From Fidelibacterota bacterium (GTDB lineage Bacteria > Fidelibacterota > SORT01), in contig JACZYG010000001.1 of assembly GCA_022571215.1 (NCBI GenBank), forward strand, positions 62,001 through 126,000: DNA of 64,000 bases, read 5' to 3'. The position numbers and the translations under genes were made by a program. The notes beneath the pieces were generated by a model. It did no database searches. It saw only the letters and a program-made list of their open reading frames with translations, and had not been told where the DNA came from. Positions within the stretch are counted from its first letter, which is position 1. The number at the start of each line of letters is the position of its first letter. Below are positions 28,796 to 37,562 of the stretch, in pieces.

Positions 28796-29227
28796 TTACT
28801 CCTCTTTATTAACAATCTCTAACTCCTTGAATTTGCTCCTATCCTCCTCAAGCTCCCATGCGGTCACTTCCGCGGGTTCTCCATCCATTATTGAATAGAT
28901 AATATACGCGAATCCGGGCATCGCCGCCAATCTGTCTGTTTCGGATGGCAGCGCGGGATGATTCGGATGTGAATGATATACTCCCACGAGCGTCAAACCA
29001 TTTTCTTCCGCGTACTTTTCAGCGTTCATATAATCTTCGGGGGATATTAAAAACCGTCTTGCTTTAAAATCAGGATGACTGTTTTCTACAACTTTTACTC
29101 TATCAATTATGACCCTGTCATCTTTAAAACTACCAAACATAAATCCGCAACACTCTTCGGGAAATGTTGCAACCGCGTGCTCCTGCATACTCTTTGAAGT
29201 ATCGTTATTCAGTATCAATTCTGCCAA
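28796..29227 (-). CDS. JAMM/MPN+ metalloprotease (Mec-like)
   Basis: Zinc metallopeptidase of 143 residues with a complete JAMM signature: catalytic Glu in PEECCGF (about residue 25), then HSHPNHPALPSETD, giving H85, H87, S95 and D98. The closest known role is Mec of M. tuberculosis, which releases cysteine from the CysO-cysteine adduct. Lying between a CysM-like synthase and the CysO-MoeB fusion gene, it very probably does the same here. It may also separate the CysO part of the fusion after its di-glycine, which is inference. TTG start, preceded by GGAAAG. Confidence 0.92.
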   Translation of the reverse strand: MAELILNNDTSKSMQEHAVATFPEECCGFMFGSFKDDRVIIDRVKVVENSHPDFKARRFLISPEDYMNAEKYAEENGLTLVGVYHSHPNHPALPSETDRLAAMPGFAYIIYSIMDGEPAEVTAWELEEDRSKFKELEIVNKEE

Positions 29228-29253
29228 CTTTTACTTTCCGGATATCTGAATTA

Positions 29254-30207
29254 TCAACTCCAAAGCCCTGCGCTAAAATACCGTTCACCCAAGTCAGGGA
29301 GCAGCGTCACAATATGACCCTCTCCTATTTTTTTCGCAGTTTCGCCACATGCGTATAGATATGCGCCCGATGATTGTCCAACAAAAAAGCCTTGTAAAGC
29401 CAGCTTCGCGCAAACACGTTTTGAATCTTCAGCTGAAACATCAATTTTATCATCTACTACACTTGAATCAAATATCTTCGGAATGATCGAGTCCGGCTCG
29501 TCGAGAGGCTTAAGACCTTCGATACCGGGAAATGGCTCTGCGTTGACCATGACTATCTCTATTTCAGGATCATGTTCTTTCAATCTTCTGCCTATTCCCG
29601 TGATACTTCCGCCCGTTCCAACTCCCGAAACAAAGTGCGTGATCTTATCTTTTGATTGTCTGATTATCTCTTCCGCGGTGCCATAATAATGAGCCTTCCA
29701 ATTATTTTCGTTCGAGTATTGATCGATAAGAAAGTATTTATCAGGATTTGCTTCATATCTTCGATGCGCTTCTCTCAATGCCTCATCATATCCTTCGAGC
29801 GGATCGGTACTGATCACGGTAGCGCCGTGCGCCTTGATACGCTCAATTCGTTCCCTGCTCGCATTCCCCGGAACCACTATCTCCACCCCAATCCCGAGAA
29901 TGGCACCTATCATCGAGTATGCGATCCCCGCATTCCCCGAAGAACTGTCAAGGATTATCTGTCCCTCCTTGAGTTCGCCTGAAAGCATCGCCATAGCGAG
30001 CATTCTTAGCACCGGTCTGTCTTTAATCGAACCGCCGGGATTTAACCATTCGGTTTTTGCGCTGATCTTTACTCCCGGATGCTCATCGGAAAAAATAGAC
30101 ATTTCAACTAAGTCCGTATTTCCTATCAGTCTTAGAGCAGGATACTTTAAGAAAAATTCTTCGGGAATAGTTTCCAATGTTTCTTCGTTCGTTATCGTAC
30201 TGATCAT
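29254..30207 (-). CDS. cysM: Cysteine synthase, CysM/CysK family
   Basis: PLP-dependent cysteine synthase of 317 residues. The PLP lysine is K62 in NPGGSIKDRP. The SSGNAGIA loop and VSGVGTGGSITGIG phosphate-binding loop are intact. An extra N-terminal segment (about 25 residues) precedes the usual start. Because its operon partners are a JAMM protease and a CysO carrier fusion, the sulfur donor is likely CysO thiocarboxylate acting on O-phosphoserine or O-acetylserine, as with M. tuberculosis CysM. That donor choice is inferred from context. First gene of a three-gene unit with gaps of 26 and 5 bases. Confidence 0.9.
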   Translation of the reverse strand: MISTITNEETLETIPEEFFLKYPALRLIGNTDLVEMSIFSDEHPGVKISAKTEWLNPGGSIKDRPVLRMLAMAMLSGELKEGQIILDSSSGNAGIAYSMIGAILGIGVEIVVPGNASRERIERIKAHGATVISTDPLEGYDEALREAHRRYEANPDKYFLIDQYSNENNWKAHYYGTAEEIIRQSKDKITHFVSGVGTGGSITGIGRRLKEHDPEIEIVMVNAEPFPGIEGLKPLDEPDSIIPKIFDSSVVDDKIDVSAEDSKRVCAKLALQGFFVGQSSGAYLYACGETAKKIGEGHIVTLLPDLGERYFSAGLWS

Positions 30208-30268
30208 TTGCGCTCTATCTTCTCTCTAACAATTCTACAATTACGACACTGTTTGTCCTAATTCACAG

Positions 30269-30297
30269 TATATAACACAATCGGTTTTAAAATTCAA
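30269..30297 (-). promoter_or_regulatory. Possible promoter of the cysM-JAMM-fusion operon
   Basis: On the minus strand TTGAAT (30297-30292) and TATATA (30274-30269) are 17 bases apart in the gap between aceE and cysM, giving a leader of roughly 55 bases. Confidence 0.45.
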
Positions 30298-30334
30298 GAA
30301 AATAAATGGATTGCCCTGTTTACTACTACCGGAG

Positions 30335-33016
30335 TTACTTATTCCTTCCGGCAATAACGCCCGGTTTTACCGGATCGGATTTATTGACATTTATTCCGAG
30401 TTCATCAGTAGCCCGACTAAGAAGTTCTTTCTCTACCTTCCCCGTTCTCACAAGTTGGCTTAAAACCGTAAACACTATATACTCGGCGCTTACCTCGAAA
30501 TATTCCCGGAGCTTATCCCTCATATCGCTTCTTCCCCATCCATCGGTGCCGAGTGCCGTAATTCCGTTTTTTATCCACGGACCAAGCTGATTAGGCAGGC
30601 TCTTTACATAATCCGATGCCGCTATGACAGGACCTTCTTCGCCCTCTAACACTTCTACGATGTAAGCTGTTCTCTGCTCGTCGGCATGCAATATATTCCA
30701 ACGATCAACTTCAATGGCATCCTTATAAATTTCGTTATAGCTTGTTACGCTCCATACGTTGACTCCGATCTCGTATCTTCCGAACAAAGTTTCCTGCGCC
30801 CGAAGCGCTTCGTTGAGTATCGCTCCGCTTCCGAACAGTTGCGCGACCGCTTCCCCTTTTTCCGCTGGACGGAGTTTATAAATTCCCCGTCGAATTCCTT
30901 CTTCAACTCCTTCCGGCATCGGCATCATCGGGTAATTTTCGTTTCCGAGAGTTAGATAATACCATACATCTTTGAGTTCGCTGTACATCTCTTTTATTCC
31001 GTTAAGAACTATCACTGCCACTTCAAATGCGAATGCGGGATCGTACGCCTTAATATTCGGTATCGCTTGCGCGTATAAATGGCTTTGTCCATCCTGATGT
31101 TGCAGCCCTTCCCCGGCAAGTGTGGTTCTACCCGCTGTTCCTCCGATTAGGAACCCGTTTCCCATCATATCGCTGAACAACCACGCTAAATCTCCGATCC
31201 GTTGAAATCCGAACATAGAATAAAATATAAAGAACGGTATCATCGGAACACCATGAGAATAACGTGAAGTACCCGCTGCGATAAACGAGGACATCGAGCC
31301 TGCCTCGGTGATACCTTCTTCTAATATCTGTCCGGTTTTATCTTCGCGGTAATATAATAACATTTCTGAATCGACCGGTTCATAATTCTGACCAACGCTT
31401 GAATAGATTCCCACCTTTCTGAAAAGAGATTCCATTCCAAAAGTTCTTGCCTCATCCGGTACGATTGGAACTATATATTTTCCTATATTTGCGTCGTCAA
31501 GAAGCTGTGAGAACATCTTCATGAATACCGAAGTAGTTGAAACCTCTCTATCCGTTCCCACTAAAAATTCTTTATAATCAGCTATATTAGGCGGATTAAG
31601 CTTTACTTTCGTGTCCCTTCGGCTGGGCAGAGCGCCGCCTAATGCGTTTCGCCGCTCCATCATATATTCGTATTCTTCGCTATTTTTATCCGGTCTGAAA
31701 AATGGAGTTTCAGCCAGCTGATCGTCGCTGATGGGAATATCGAACCTATCCCGGAAGCTTTTTAACTCCTCCTCGTTCAACTTCTTCTGCTGGTGAGTAA
31801 CATTCCTACCCTCTCCCGCTTCACCCAAGCCGTAACCCTTGACGGTTTTCGCAAGAATAACCGTAGGTGAGCCCTCGTTATTCACCGCATCATGGTAAGC
31901 TGCATTCACTTTTGCCGGATCATGACCACCTCTCCTTAACTTCCAGATCTCTTCGTCCGAGAGATGCTCAACCATTTTTAATAATTCGGGATTTGTTCCG
32001 AAAAATTCTTTCCTCGAATAAGCGCCGGATTCAACCGTGTACTTTTGATATTCACCGTCAACTGCTTCGTTCATCCGCTTTCGTAACAACCCGTTAACGT
32101 CTTTTGCAAGCAATGGATCCCAGTCGTCTCCCCATATAACTTTTAGAACATTCCATCCGGCTCCCCGAAATACCGTTTCGAGTTCCTGAATGATCTTACC
32201 GTTTCCGCGTACAGGACCGTCAAGCCGTTGGAGGTTGCAATTTATCACAAAGATCAGATTGTCAAGATTCTCTCTTGAAGCGAGAGAAATTGCTCCGAGA
32301 GATTCAGGTTCGTCCGTTTCTCCGTCTCCCATGAACACCCAGATTTTCTGATCGCTTGTGTCTTTGATCCCTCTGTTATGCAAGTATTTATTAAACCGTG
32401 CCTGATAGATAGCGGTTATTGCTGAAAGCCCCATTGAAACCGTAGGAAACTCCCAAAAATCAGGCATCAGACGAGGATGCGGATAAGATGGTAATCCACC
32501 TCCTTTGCGGAGCTCGCCACGAAAATTTTGTAGATCCTTCTCATTCAGTCTATGTTCCAAATAAGCTCTTGAATAGATACCGGGTGAAGCATGCCCCTGA
32601 AAATAGATGTGATCTCCGCCTGACGGATGATCTTTTCCACGAAAATAATGATTAAAACCTACCTGATATAATGTTGCCGCTGAAGCATATGTTGATATGT
32701 GTCCCCCTATCCCCGGAAAACGTTTATTTGCCCTAACGACCATTGCCATTGCGTTCCAACGCACAAGGCTTTTGATTCTCCGCTCGATCTTTCTATCTCC
32801 CGGATACTCCGCCTCTTCCTCTTTCCTTATCGTGTTGATATACGGGGTATTCAACGAGAACGGGAACCGGACTCCATGGATCTTGCTCCTTGAATAAAGC
32901 TCATTGAGTAATTTTGATGCTCTCTTTCTGCCGTGAACCTTGACTACCTCATCAAACGCCTCTATCCATTCGTCTGTCTCTTGACTATACAAACTCTTAT
33001 ACTCTTCTTCGTTCAT
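30335..33016 (-). CDS. aceE: Pyruvate dehydrogenase E1 component, homodimeric type
   Basis: Large thiamine-diphosphate enzyme of 893 residues, the normal length for AceE-type E1, which decarboxylates pyruvate and acetylates the lipoyl E2. Motifs seen include GHISTYASAATLYQVGFNHYF and the ThDP-binding GDGETDEPES with its downstream NCNLQRLDGPVRGN. AGTSRYSHGVPMIPFFIFYSM and GRTTLAGEGLQHQDG mark the pyrimidine-binding half. A good GGAAGGA ribosome-binding site precedes the ATG. No E2 or E3 gene is adjacent, so these must be elsewhere. Start and end are intact. Confidence 0.98.
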   Translation of the reverse strand: MNEEEYKSLYSQETDEWIEAFDEVVKVHGRKRASKLLNELYSRSKIHGVRFPFSLNTPYINTIRKEEEAEYPGDRKIERRIKSLVRWNAMAMVVRANKRFPGIGGHISTYASAATLYQVGFNHYFRGKDHPSGGDHIYFQGHASPGIYSRAYLEHRLNEKDLQNFRGELRKGGGLPSYPHPRLMPDFWEFPTVSMGLSAITAIYQARFNKYLHNRGIKDTSDQKIWVFMGDGETDEPESLGAISLASRENLDNLIFVINCNLQRLDGPVRGNGKIIQELETVFRGAGWNVLKVIWGDDWDPLLAKDVNGLLRKRMNEAVDGEYQKYTVESGAYSRKEFFGTNPELLKMVEHLSDEEIWKLRRGGHDPAKVNAAYHDAVNNEGSPTVILAKTVKGYGLGEAGEGRNVTHQQKKLNEEELKSFRDRFDIPISDDQLAETPFFRPDKNSEEYEYMMERRNALGGALPSRRDTKVKLNPPNIADYKEFLVGTDREVSTTSVFMKMFSQLLDDANIGKYIVPIVPDEARTFGMESLFRKVGIYSSVGQNYEPVDSEMLLYYREDKTGQILEEGITEAGSMSSFIAAGTSRYSHGVPMIPFFIFYSMFGFQRIGDLAWLFSDMMGNGFLIGGTAGRTTLAGEGLQHQDGQSHLYAQAIPNIKAYDPAFAFEVAVIVLNGIKEMYSELKDVWYYLTLGNENYPMMPMPEGVEEGIRRGIYKLRPAEKGEAVAQLFGSGAILNEALRAQETLFGRYEIGVNVWSVTSYNEIYKDAIEVDRWNILHADEQRTAYIVEVLEGEEGPVIAASDYVKSLPNQLGPWIKNGITALGTDGWGRSDMRDKLREYFEVSAEYIVFTVLSQLVRTGKVEKELLSRATDELGINVNKSDPVKPGVIAGRNK

Positions 33017-33163
33017 TCTGATTCCTTCCGCCGCAACAATTTAATTTTCGCGCGAATTCATTCGATAAGACCCCTAAAAGTCATTATTCGTTTGTAACAT
33101 GATGAGCCGCTTATCTTATTTCTATTGAGGTTAGATCGATGATGTTTAAAAGAATGGAGACCC

Positions 33164-33715
33164 TTAATTATTCGCTATACCGACCACTCCGCAGGCTAAT
33201 CGTGATCCGGCTGCGCCTGTAGGCTGGGAACTCAGATCATCTGCTACTTCGTGTATGATCACTCCCCTGCTGAGAATTGACCTCTTTCCCGAAAAGGATA
33301 TGACCTCATCAACAAAACTGAAGATTGCCATGCCGGTACTGTCCGCGCTGATGTTTCCAAGATCGCCTACATGCCTTACGGCTGCCTTCGGCGAGCCATG
33401 CTCTTTCCCATCCGGATTAAAATGACCGCCGGCTGATTTTCCATTCGCTGAGCTGCAATCCCCGAATTGATGAATATGAAATCCATGATTCCCCTCTGAC
33501 AGACCATTAATGTGTCCTTCCACTTTCACTCCGCCCACCACTTTAGTAAACCAGATTACCCCGTTTGCCGTATTGCCCTCGGTGGGATATAATTTTACAA
33601 CAGCTTTGTTTACAGTTTCGTTCGTGTCCACAGAATCAAGACTAACGCATCCAGTAAACGATAAAATTGAAAAAAGTGTCCATATTGTGATATTCATCGT
33701 TAATTCTTTGTTCAT
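33164..33715 (-). CDS. sodC: Cu/Zn superoxide dismutase, lipoprotein form
   Basis: Periplasmic superoxide dismutase of 183 residues. A lipoprotein signal ends in FTGC (C23), so the enzyme is probably membrane-anchored. Metal ligands are present: H80 and H82 (HGFHIHQFGDC), H98, H106, H115 and D118 (HFNPDGKEHG, RHVGDLGN), and H155 in VIIHEVADD. The disulfide cysteines are C87 and C175. A second in-frame ATG at residue 7 could also start it; the first gives a longer basic N-region. It lies before aceE on the same strand but 147 bases apart, so co-transcription is uncertain. Confidence 0.95.
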   Translation of the reverse strand: MNKELTMNITIWTLFSILSFTGCVSLDSVDTNETVNKAVVKLYPTEGNTANGVIWFTKVVGGVKVEGHINGLSEGNHGFHIHQFGDCSSANGKSAGGHFNPDGKEHGSPKAAVRHVGDLGNISADSTGMAIFSFVDEVISFSGKRSILSRGVIIHEVADDLSSQPTGAAGSRLACGVVGIANN

Positions 33716-33840
33716 CGGTTGACAGCCCCTTTCGCAAATAACTTATTTGTGTTCATATTCAATCACCTTAAACGTAAATATAATGAATCAGAGACCCATA
33801 TTCAACCAAGTTGTTTTAATACTTATCATATGGAAATCAG

Positions 33841-34914
33841 CTAACTGACTGCCGGTTCGAGTAATTCTACACTGCCGACATCTGCATTCATGCGCGCCTT
33901 AACTCCGATAGGAAGCGTAAAAATTCGTTCTATGTGGCCGATCATCGCTCCTGAATAGACTGGTATGCCAAGGGGTTTAAACCTATCCAGAAAAACCTCC
34001 TCGAGGCTCAAGGATTTAGTAGTTTTCGATGGTTCGCATTGTACGCATTTGCCGATTATGACACCTGACAGCTTATCCAAAACACCGGCTAATTTGAGTT
34101 GAGTCAGCATTCGGTCAATTTGATATACCTTTTCATTTACCTCTTCAAAAAAAAGAATCTTCCCCTTCCAGTCAGGAAGAAACTCTGAGCCGAGCATAGA
34201 AGTGATGGTTGTAAGATTTCCTCCTATAAGTCTTCCTTCGGCTGTGCCTGAATTTATCGTCGTTATCTTATGCAAATCAGTTGGAGTTCCATCCGGTTTT
34301 GTGATAGGGTTTTTCATCGTAACGCTTTCACCCTCCATCAGTATCTTTTTGAACCAATTTGAACTGAATCGACCCCATCTTGAAGTTGCGACGGGACCGC
34401 TGAAGGTTATCAGGCCTGTTTTAACGTAAATTGCTATAAGCAAAGAAGTTATGTCACTAAATCCGATGACTATTTTAGGGTTATTTTCGATCAAATCAAA
34501 ATCAATCATATCCAATATTCTGTTGGATCCCCAACCGCCTCTCATCGCCATTACAGCCCTCACAGAGCTATCTTCAAACATATCATGAATGTCCGCGACA
34601 CGTTCATCATCTTTTCCGGCAAGATACCCATGTACACTCAAGACATGCTTTCCAAATTTCAGTTTAAGACCCATGCCGGTAATAGTAGACTCCACTTTCA
34701 AAAGATCGCTCTTTTTGAATGTCGGACCTGCCGGGCTTACAATTCCCACTCTGTCGCCTTTTTTAAGTCGCGGCGGATATATTGTCGAATCCGGCTGAAA
34801 ATAAGAACTGAAAGAATATGGAAATAGTAGACTCGCGGAGCCTAACCCTGCTATTTTAATAAAATCTCTTCGGTCATTTATCATCACTTGTCTGCTGTAT
34901 CTCTTTCTGAACAT
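33841..34914 (-). CDS. LD-carboxypeptidase (peptidase S66) with Tat-like signal
   Basis: Exported serine peptidase of 357 residues in the S66 family, which trims muropeptides between L- and D-residues in peptidoglycan recycling. An N-terminal twin-arginine-like signal (NDRRDFIKIAGLGSASLLF) leads to a catalytic domain. This has RGGWGSNRILDMIDF (the Ser region), a Glu in the GRLIGGNL area and GAMIGHIERIFTLPIG with the catalytic His. Most S66 enzymes are cytoplasmic, so an exported form is notable but known. A second in-frame start (ATG, residue 11) is possible and would keep the Tat motif. Confidence 0.88.
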   Translation of the reverse strand: MFRKRYSRQVMINDRRDFIKIAGLGSASLLFPYSFSSYFQPDSTIYPPRLKKGDRVGIVSPAGPTFKKSDLLKVESTITGMGLKLKFGKHVLSVHGYLAGKDDERVADIHDMFEDSSVRAVMAMRGGWGSNRILDMIDFDLIENNPKIVIGFSDITSLLIAIYVKTGLITFSGPVATSRWGRFSSNWFKKILMEGESVTMKNPITKPDGTPTDLHKITTINSGTAEGRLIGGNLTTITSMLGSEFLPDWKGKILFFEEVNEKVYQIDRMLTQLKLAGVLDKLSGVIIGKCVQCEPSKTTKSLSLEEVFLDRFKPLGIPVYSGAMIGHIERIFTLPIGVKARMNADVGSVELLEPAVS

Positions 34915-35039
34915 TTCCGATTGGTTGAAGTTAAGTTCCGTCTGATAGCTCGGTCAAGCGATTTAATTTTGTTTATTGCGATAGAACAGAGAAAATTCTT
35001 ATATTAAACGCTTCAAGTTAAGTTCGATAAGGCAGAGAT

Positions 35040-35744
35040 ATGACGGAAAAGAAATTAGCCGCGGTGACAGGCGGAAGCAGAGGCATCGGCTTCCAGATTT
35101 GCAGAGATTTAGCTAAAGAAGGCTTTGAAGTCATCCTCACCGCCAGAAATACGAAAAAAGGACTGGATGCAGCTGAAAAGCTGAAAGATGAGGGTCTGGA
35201 CCTGAAATTTTGTCAACTGGATATTCTCGATTCTGACAGCATCGAGAATTTTTACCAAACAATGGTAAACGACTTTGGCAAACTTGATGTTCTCATTAAC
35301 AATGCGGCAATTCTGCTTGAACCTATAAACAGCGGTCTTTCCGCGGATCTTCAAGAAATTAAGGACACTATAAAAACAAACGTATACGGCGCCGTAGTTC
35401 TATGTCAAAAAATTATCCCTTTAATGATAAAAAATAACTACGGCAGGATCGTTAATTTGTCGAGCGGTTTAGGGCAGCTCAAGGATATGGGAAGCGGTTA
35501 TTTTGCTTATAGACTCTCCAAAACAGCCCTGAATGCCGCTACCAAAATATTCGCCGCAGAAACATCCGGTTATGATATACAAATAAATTGTGTTGACCCC
35601 GGATGGGTCAAGACAGACATGGGAGGATCGGGCGCATCTTTAACTCCCGAGGAAGGCGCGGATACATCTGTGTGGCTCTCTTCGAGACCGAAAGGTGAAC
35701 CTTCCGGAAAATTCTATAAAAACAGAAAAATAATAGATTGGTGA
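35040..35744 (+). CDS. Short-chain dehydrogenase/reductase
   Basis: NAD(P)-dependent SDR of 234 residues. The cofactor motif TGGSRGIG lies at residues 11-18, NNAAIL near 84-89 and the catalytic Ser in VNLSSGLG. The Tyr and Lys are in FAYRLSK, and PGWVKTDMGG follows. The sequence is close to the carbonyl-reductase-like branch. Substrate unknown. Its neighbours are on the opposite strand, so it is probably expressed alone. AAGGCAGAG precedes the ATG. Confidence 0.92.
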   Translation: MTEKKLAAVTGGSRGIGFQICRDLAKEGFEVILTARNTKKGLDAAEKLKDEGLDLKFCQLDILDSDSIENFYQTMVNDFGKLDVLINNAAILLEPINSGLSADLQEIKDTIKTNVYGAVVLCQKIIPLMIKNNYGRIVNLSSGLGQLKDMGSGYFAYRLSKTALNAATKIFAAETSGYDIQINCVDPGWVKTDMGGSGASLTPEEGADTSVWLSSRPKGEPSGKFYKNRKIIDW

Positions 35745-35745
35745 A

Positions 35746-36243
35746 TCAGAGCAGACTTGCCCTTAATATCGCTATCCAGAAGCAAATATTTGACAGACCA
35801 AAATAAAATATACTTTTTTGGATGTTGGCATATTTTGCGACCATGATCTTCGAGAGCGTGTGAATCTGGTTGGCGTAGTCCCTTGACAAATCTTCTGCAG
35901 ACTGTTCTTCAACAAAGTTGACATACTCATCCTCGTCCATATTAGCTATTTCCGAGAAAAAGATACTTGATTTCTTGTTTGAATGTTGCAAGACTCGAGG
36001 AACGATTACTTTCAGGATGTAGATCGTTGAAATCATGAAGGTGATCATGAAGAGAGAGAACAATCCTATCACTATCGCATCTCAATCATGATAGGCATCA
36101 TTTATATCTCCGACCTGAGTTCGCAGAAACGCTAACATTACAAGTTTAAACGTAATTATAGCCGTTGCTTTGCTGTCTCCGAATCTTACCTGTTCCTGCA
36201 GCTCAGCGTGAGTATTTATCAGTAAATCTATCTTACGGTTCAC
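35746..36243 (-). pseudogene. Pycsar-effector-like membrane protein (DUF5706/PycTM) split by a stop
   Basis: Reading from a GTG at 36243 with GGAG four bases upstream gives about 53 codons, an in-frame TGA (36082-36084), then 112 more codons in the same frame to 35746. Joined, the product matches the PycTM layout. There is an N-terminal HAELQEQVRFGDSKATAI segment and first membrane helix, a loop holding the stop, and a second helix. Then follow IFFSEIANMDEDEYVNFVEEQ and IHTLSKIMVAKYANIQKS, and a last hydrophobic stretch. PycTM proteins are membrane effectors of cyclic-pyrimidine anti-phage systems. The stop suggests an inactivated gene, unless translation restarts at the GTG (36072). No cyclase gene is adjacent. 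Domain assignment is from memory of the family. Confidence 0.72.
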
Positions 36244-36292
36244 TTAGCTCCGCGCTTTTTCATTCTGTTTTTCCGGTAATATCTCAGAAATA

Positions 36293-36433
36293 TTAACTCC
36301 CGTTATTTTCTTTTGAGGAAAGAAGCTCCACTATTTTTTGAACATTTTGATTGATCTTCAGAGTATGCCAGTAAATTCCCAGAGATGTGATAATCATTAC
36401 CCATACAAGAATTATGATATAATTGTCCACCAT
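36293..36433 (-). CDS. 46-residue single-pass membrane protein
   Basis: A short open frame with a very strong ribosome-binding site (AGGAGG two bases before the ATG). It encodes one membrane helix (about residues 5-22, IIILVWVMIITSLGIYW) and a short polar helix (KINQNVQKIVELLSS). It ends 49 bases before the disrupted PycTM-like gene on the same strand, so the two probably form one unit. No family recognised. Its size, start signal and coherent membrane topology support a real gene. Confidence 0.6.
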   Translation of the reverse strand: MVDNYIIILVWVMIITSLGIYWHTLKINQNVQKIVELLSSKENNGS

Positions 36434-36636
36434 CGCCTCCTGATTGTTAATAATATTGATGCGTCAATAAGATATTCTCGCAAAGTCGCTAAGTCAAGGA
36501 TGACTGCCCGTAATTGAATTCTCTAAATTTTCTTAGCCCTGCATCTTTCGGGAGTTGATTCTTTGTTATATTTGGATTACTATTCGGTTCGTGGAATATT
36601 CAACACAAACTAACCGTCAATTTCGATGAAATTAGG

Positions 36637-36852
36637 ATGACACCCGTAGCTGACAGACGACACAACGTTTCTTATTTAGTGGAATGTCCTCATCCTGACG
36701 AATGCGAATTCGGTTGCGCTCCTATAAATGGCATGCATTTAATTACCCAATCCCAATGGGAATTTATCAAGAATGATGATGTGGCGAGAGAAAAGTTTAA
36801 AAAACTGTCAGCAGTTAAATTCGGCAAAATTAAAACCGTCGTAGATGTTTAA
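36637..36852 (+). CDS. Small Cys-containing hypothetical protein
   Basis: 71-residue open frame with three cysteines in CPHPDECEFGC near residues 17-27, a possible metal site, followed by a helical lysine-rich tail. No family recognised. The ribosome-binding site is weak (TTAGG next to the ATG). The end overlaps the convergent plsC gene by four bases. Probably real because the composition is protein-like, but it is unconfirmed. Confidence 0.5.
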   Translation: MTPVADRRHNVSYLVECPHPDECEFGCAPINGMHLITQSQWEFIKNDDVAREKFKKLSAVKFGKIKTVVDV

Positions 36853-37562
36853 CTCTCATCTTCGATAATTTCTTCTAAACGTAGCCGGCACAGGTCTCTT
36901 AGTTCGTTGGTTCCAAGACCTCTAAATTCATTCTCTCTGATCACTTTTCCGAATTTCATTATTATTTTTCCCGGTAAAACTTTCCAGGAACCGCGGTGAG
37001 TGACCTCCCAACCTCCGGATAATATTATGGGAACGATATCCCTTCCTCCATCTCTCGCCAATATGAATGAACCCCTCATTAGCTTTCCGAGTTTCTCATC
37101 CGATGTTCTTGTTCTATGTCCTTCGGGAAGCATCAGTATGGAATTTCCCTTTCTTAATTCTGCAGCCGCTTTATTGATACTTATTATCGCCTTGCTCGCA
37201 TTTACTCTATCAATAGGAATATTCCCCATCCTCCTTAAGGTCCATCCGTAGATAGGCCATCTAAAATGGCTGGCTAACTCCACACCGCGCACAATAGCCG
37301 GAATATATCCATAGAGTAAAAACGTGTCTAATATATTCACATGATTTGACAAGAATAGATACGTACCGTTTTTATCCAATTTTTCCGCGAATTCTACTTT
37401 CACTTTTACGCCGATGAGAGTCAGCATAGTTCTCGTCATCCACTTTATCATCGGGTCATGCTGATTCCTCGGGAGAAACAATAGAATATTGACTATAGGA
37501 AAAAATATCAGGAGCAGTATAAATATCCAAACCCAGATGAATATCGAAAAGATCGTCCTCAT
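36849..37562 (-). CDS. plsC: 1-acyl-sn-glycerol-3-phosphate acyltransferase
   Basis: Membrane acyltransferase of 237 residues that converts lysophosphatidate to phosphatidate. The N-terminal 30 residues form a membrane helix. The catalytic H-x4-D motif is SNHVNILDTF, followed by GNIPIDR and the substrate-binding PEGHRT. Length is normal. Its ATG overlaps the stop of mrfB (TAATG), so translation is coupled. It is the last gene of the long minus-strand run beginning near ubiA. Confidence 0.92.
   Translation of the reverse strand: MRTIFSIFIWVWIFILLLIFFPIVNILLFLPRNQHDPMIKWMTRTMLTLIGVKVKVEFAEKLDKNGTYLFLSNHVNILDTFLLYGYIPAIVRGVELASHFRWPIYGWTLRRMGNIPIDRVNASKAIISINKAAAELRKGNSILMLPEGHRTRTSDEKLGKLMRGSFILARDGGRDIVPIILSGGWEVTHRGSWKVLPGKIIMKFGKVIRENEFRGLGTNELRDLCRLRLEEIIEDES

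Noticed and set aside
26494-36243. Cyclase-fold gene and PycTM-like gene as one Pycsar system
   Set aside because: They are about 9 kb apart on opposite strands with unrelated genes between, and the cyclase lies at the end of a signalling cluster.
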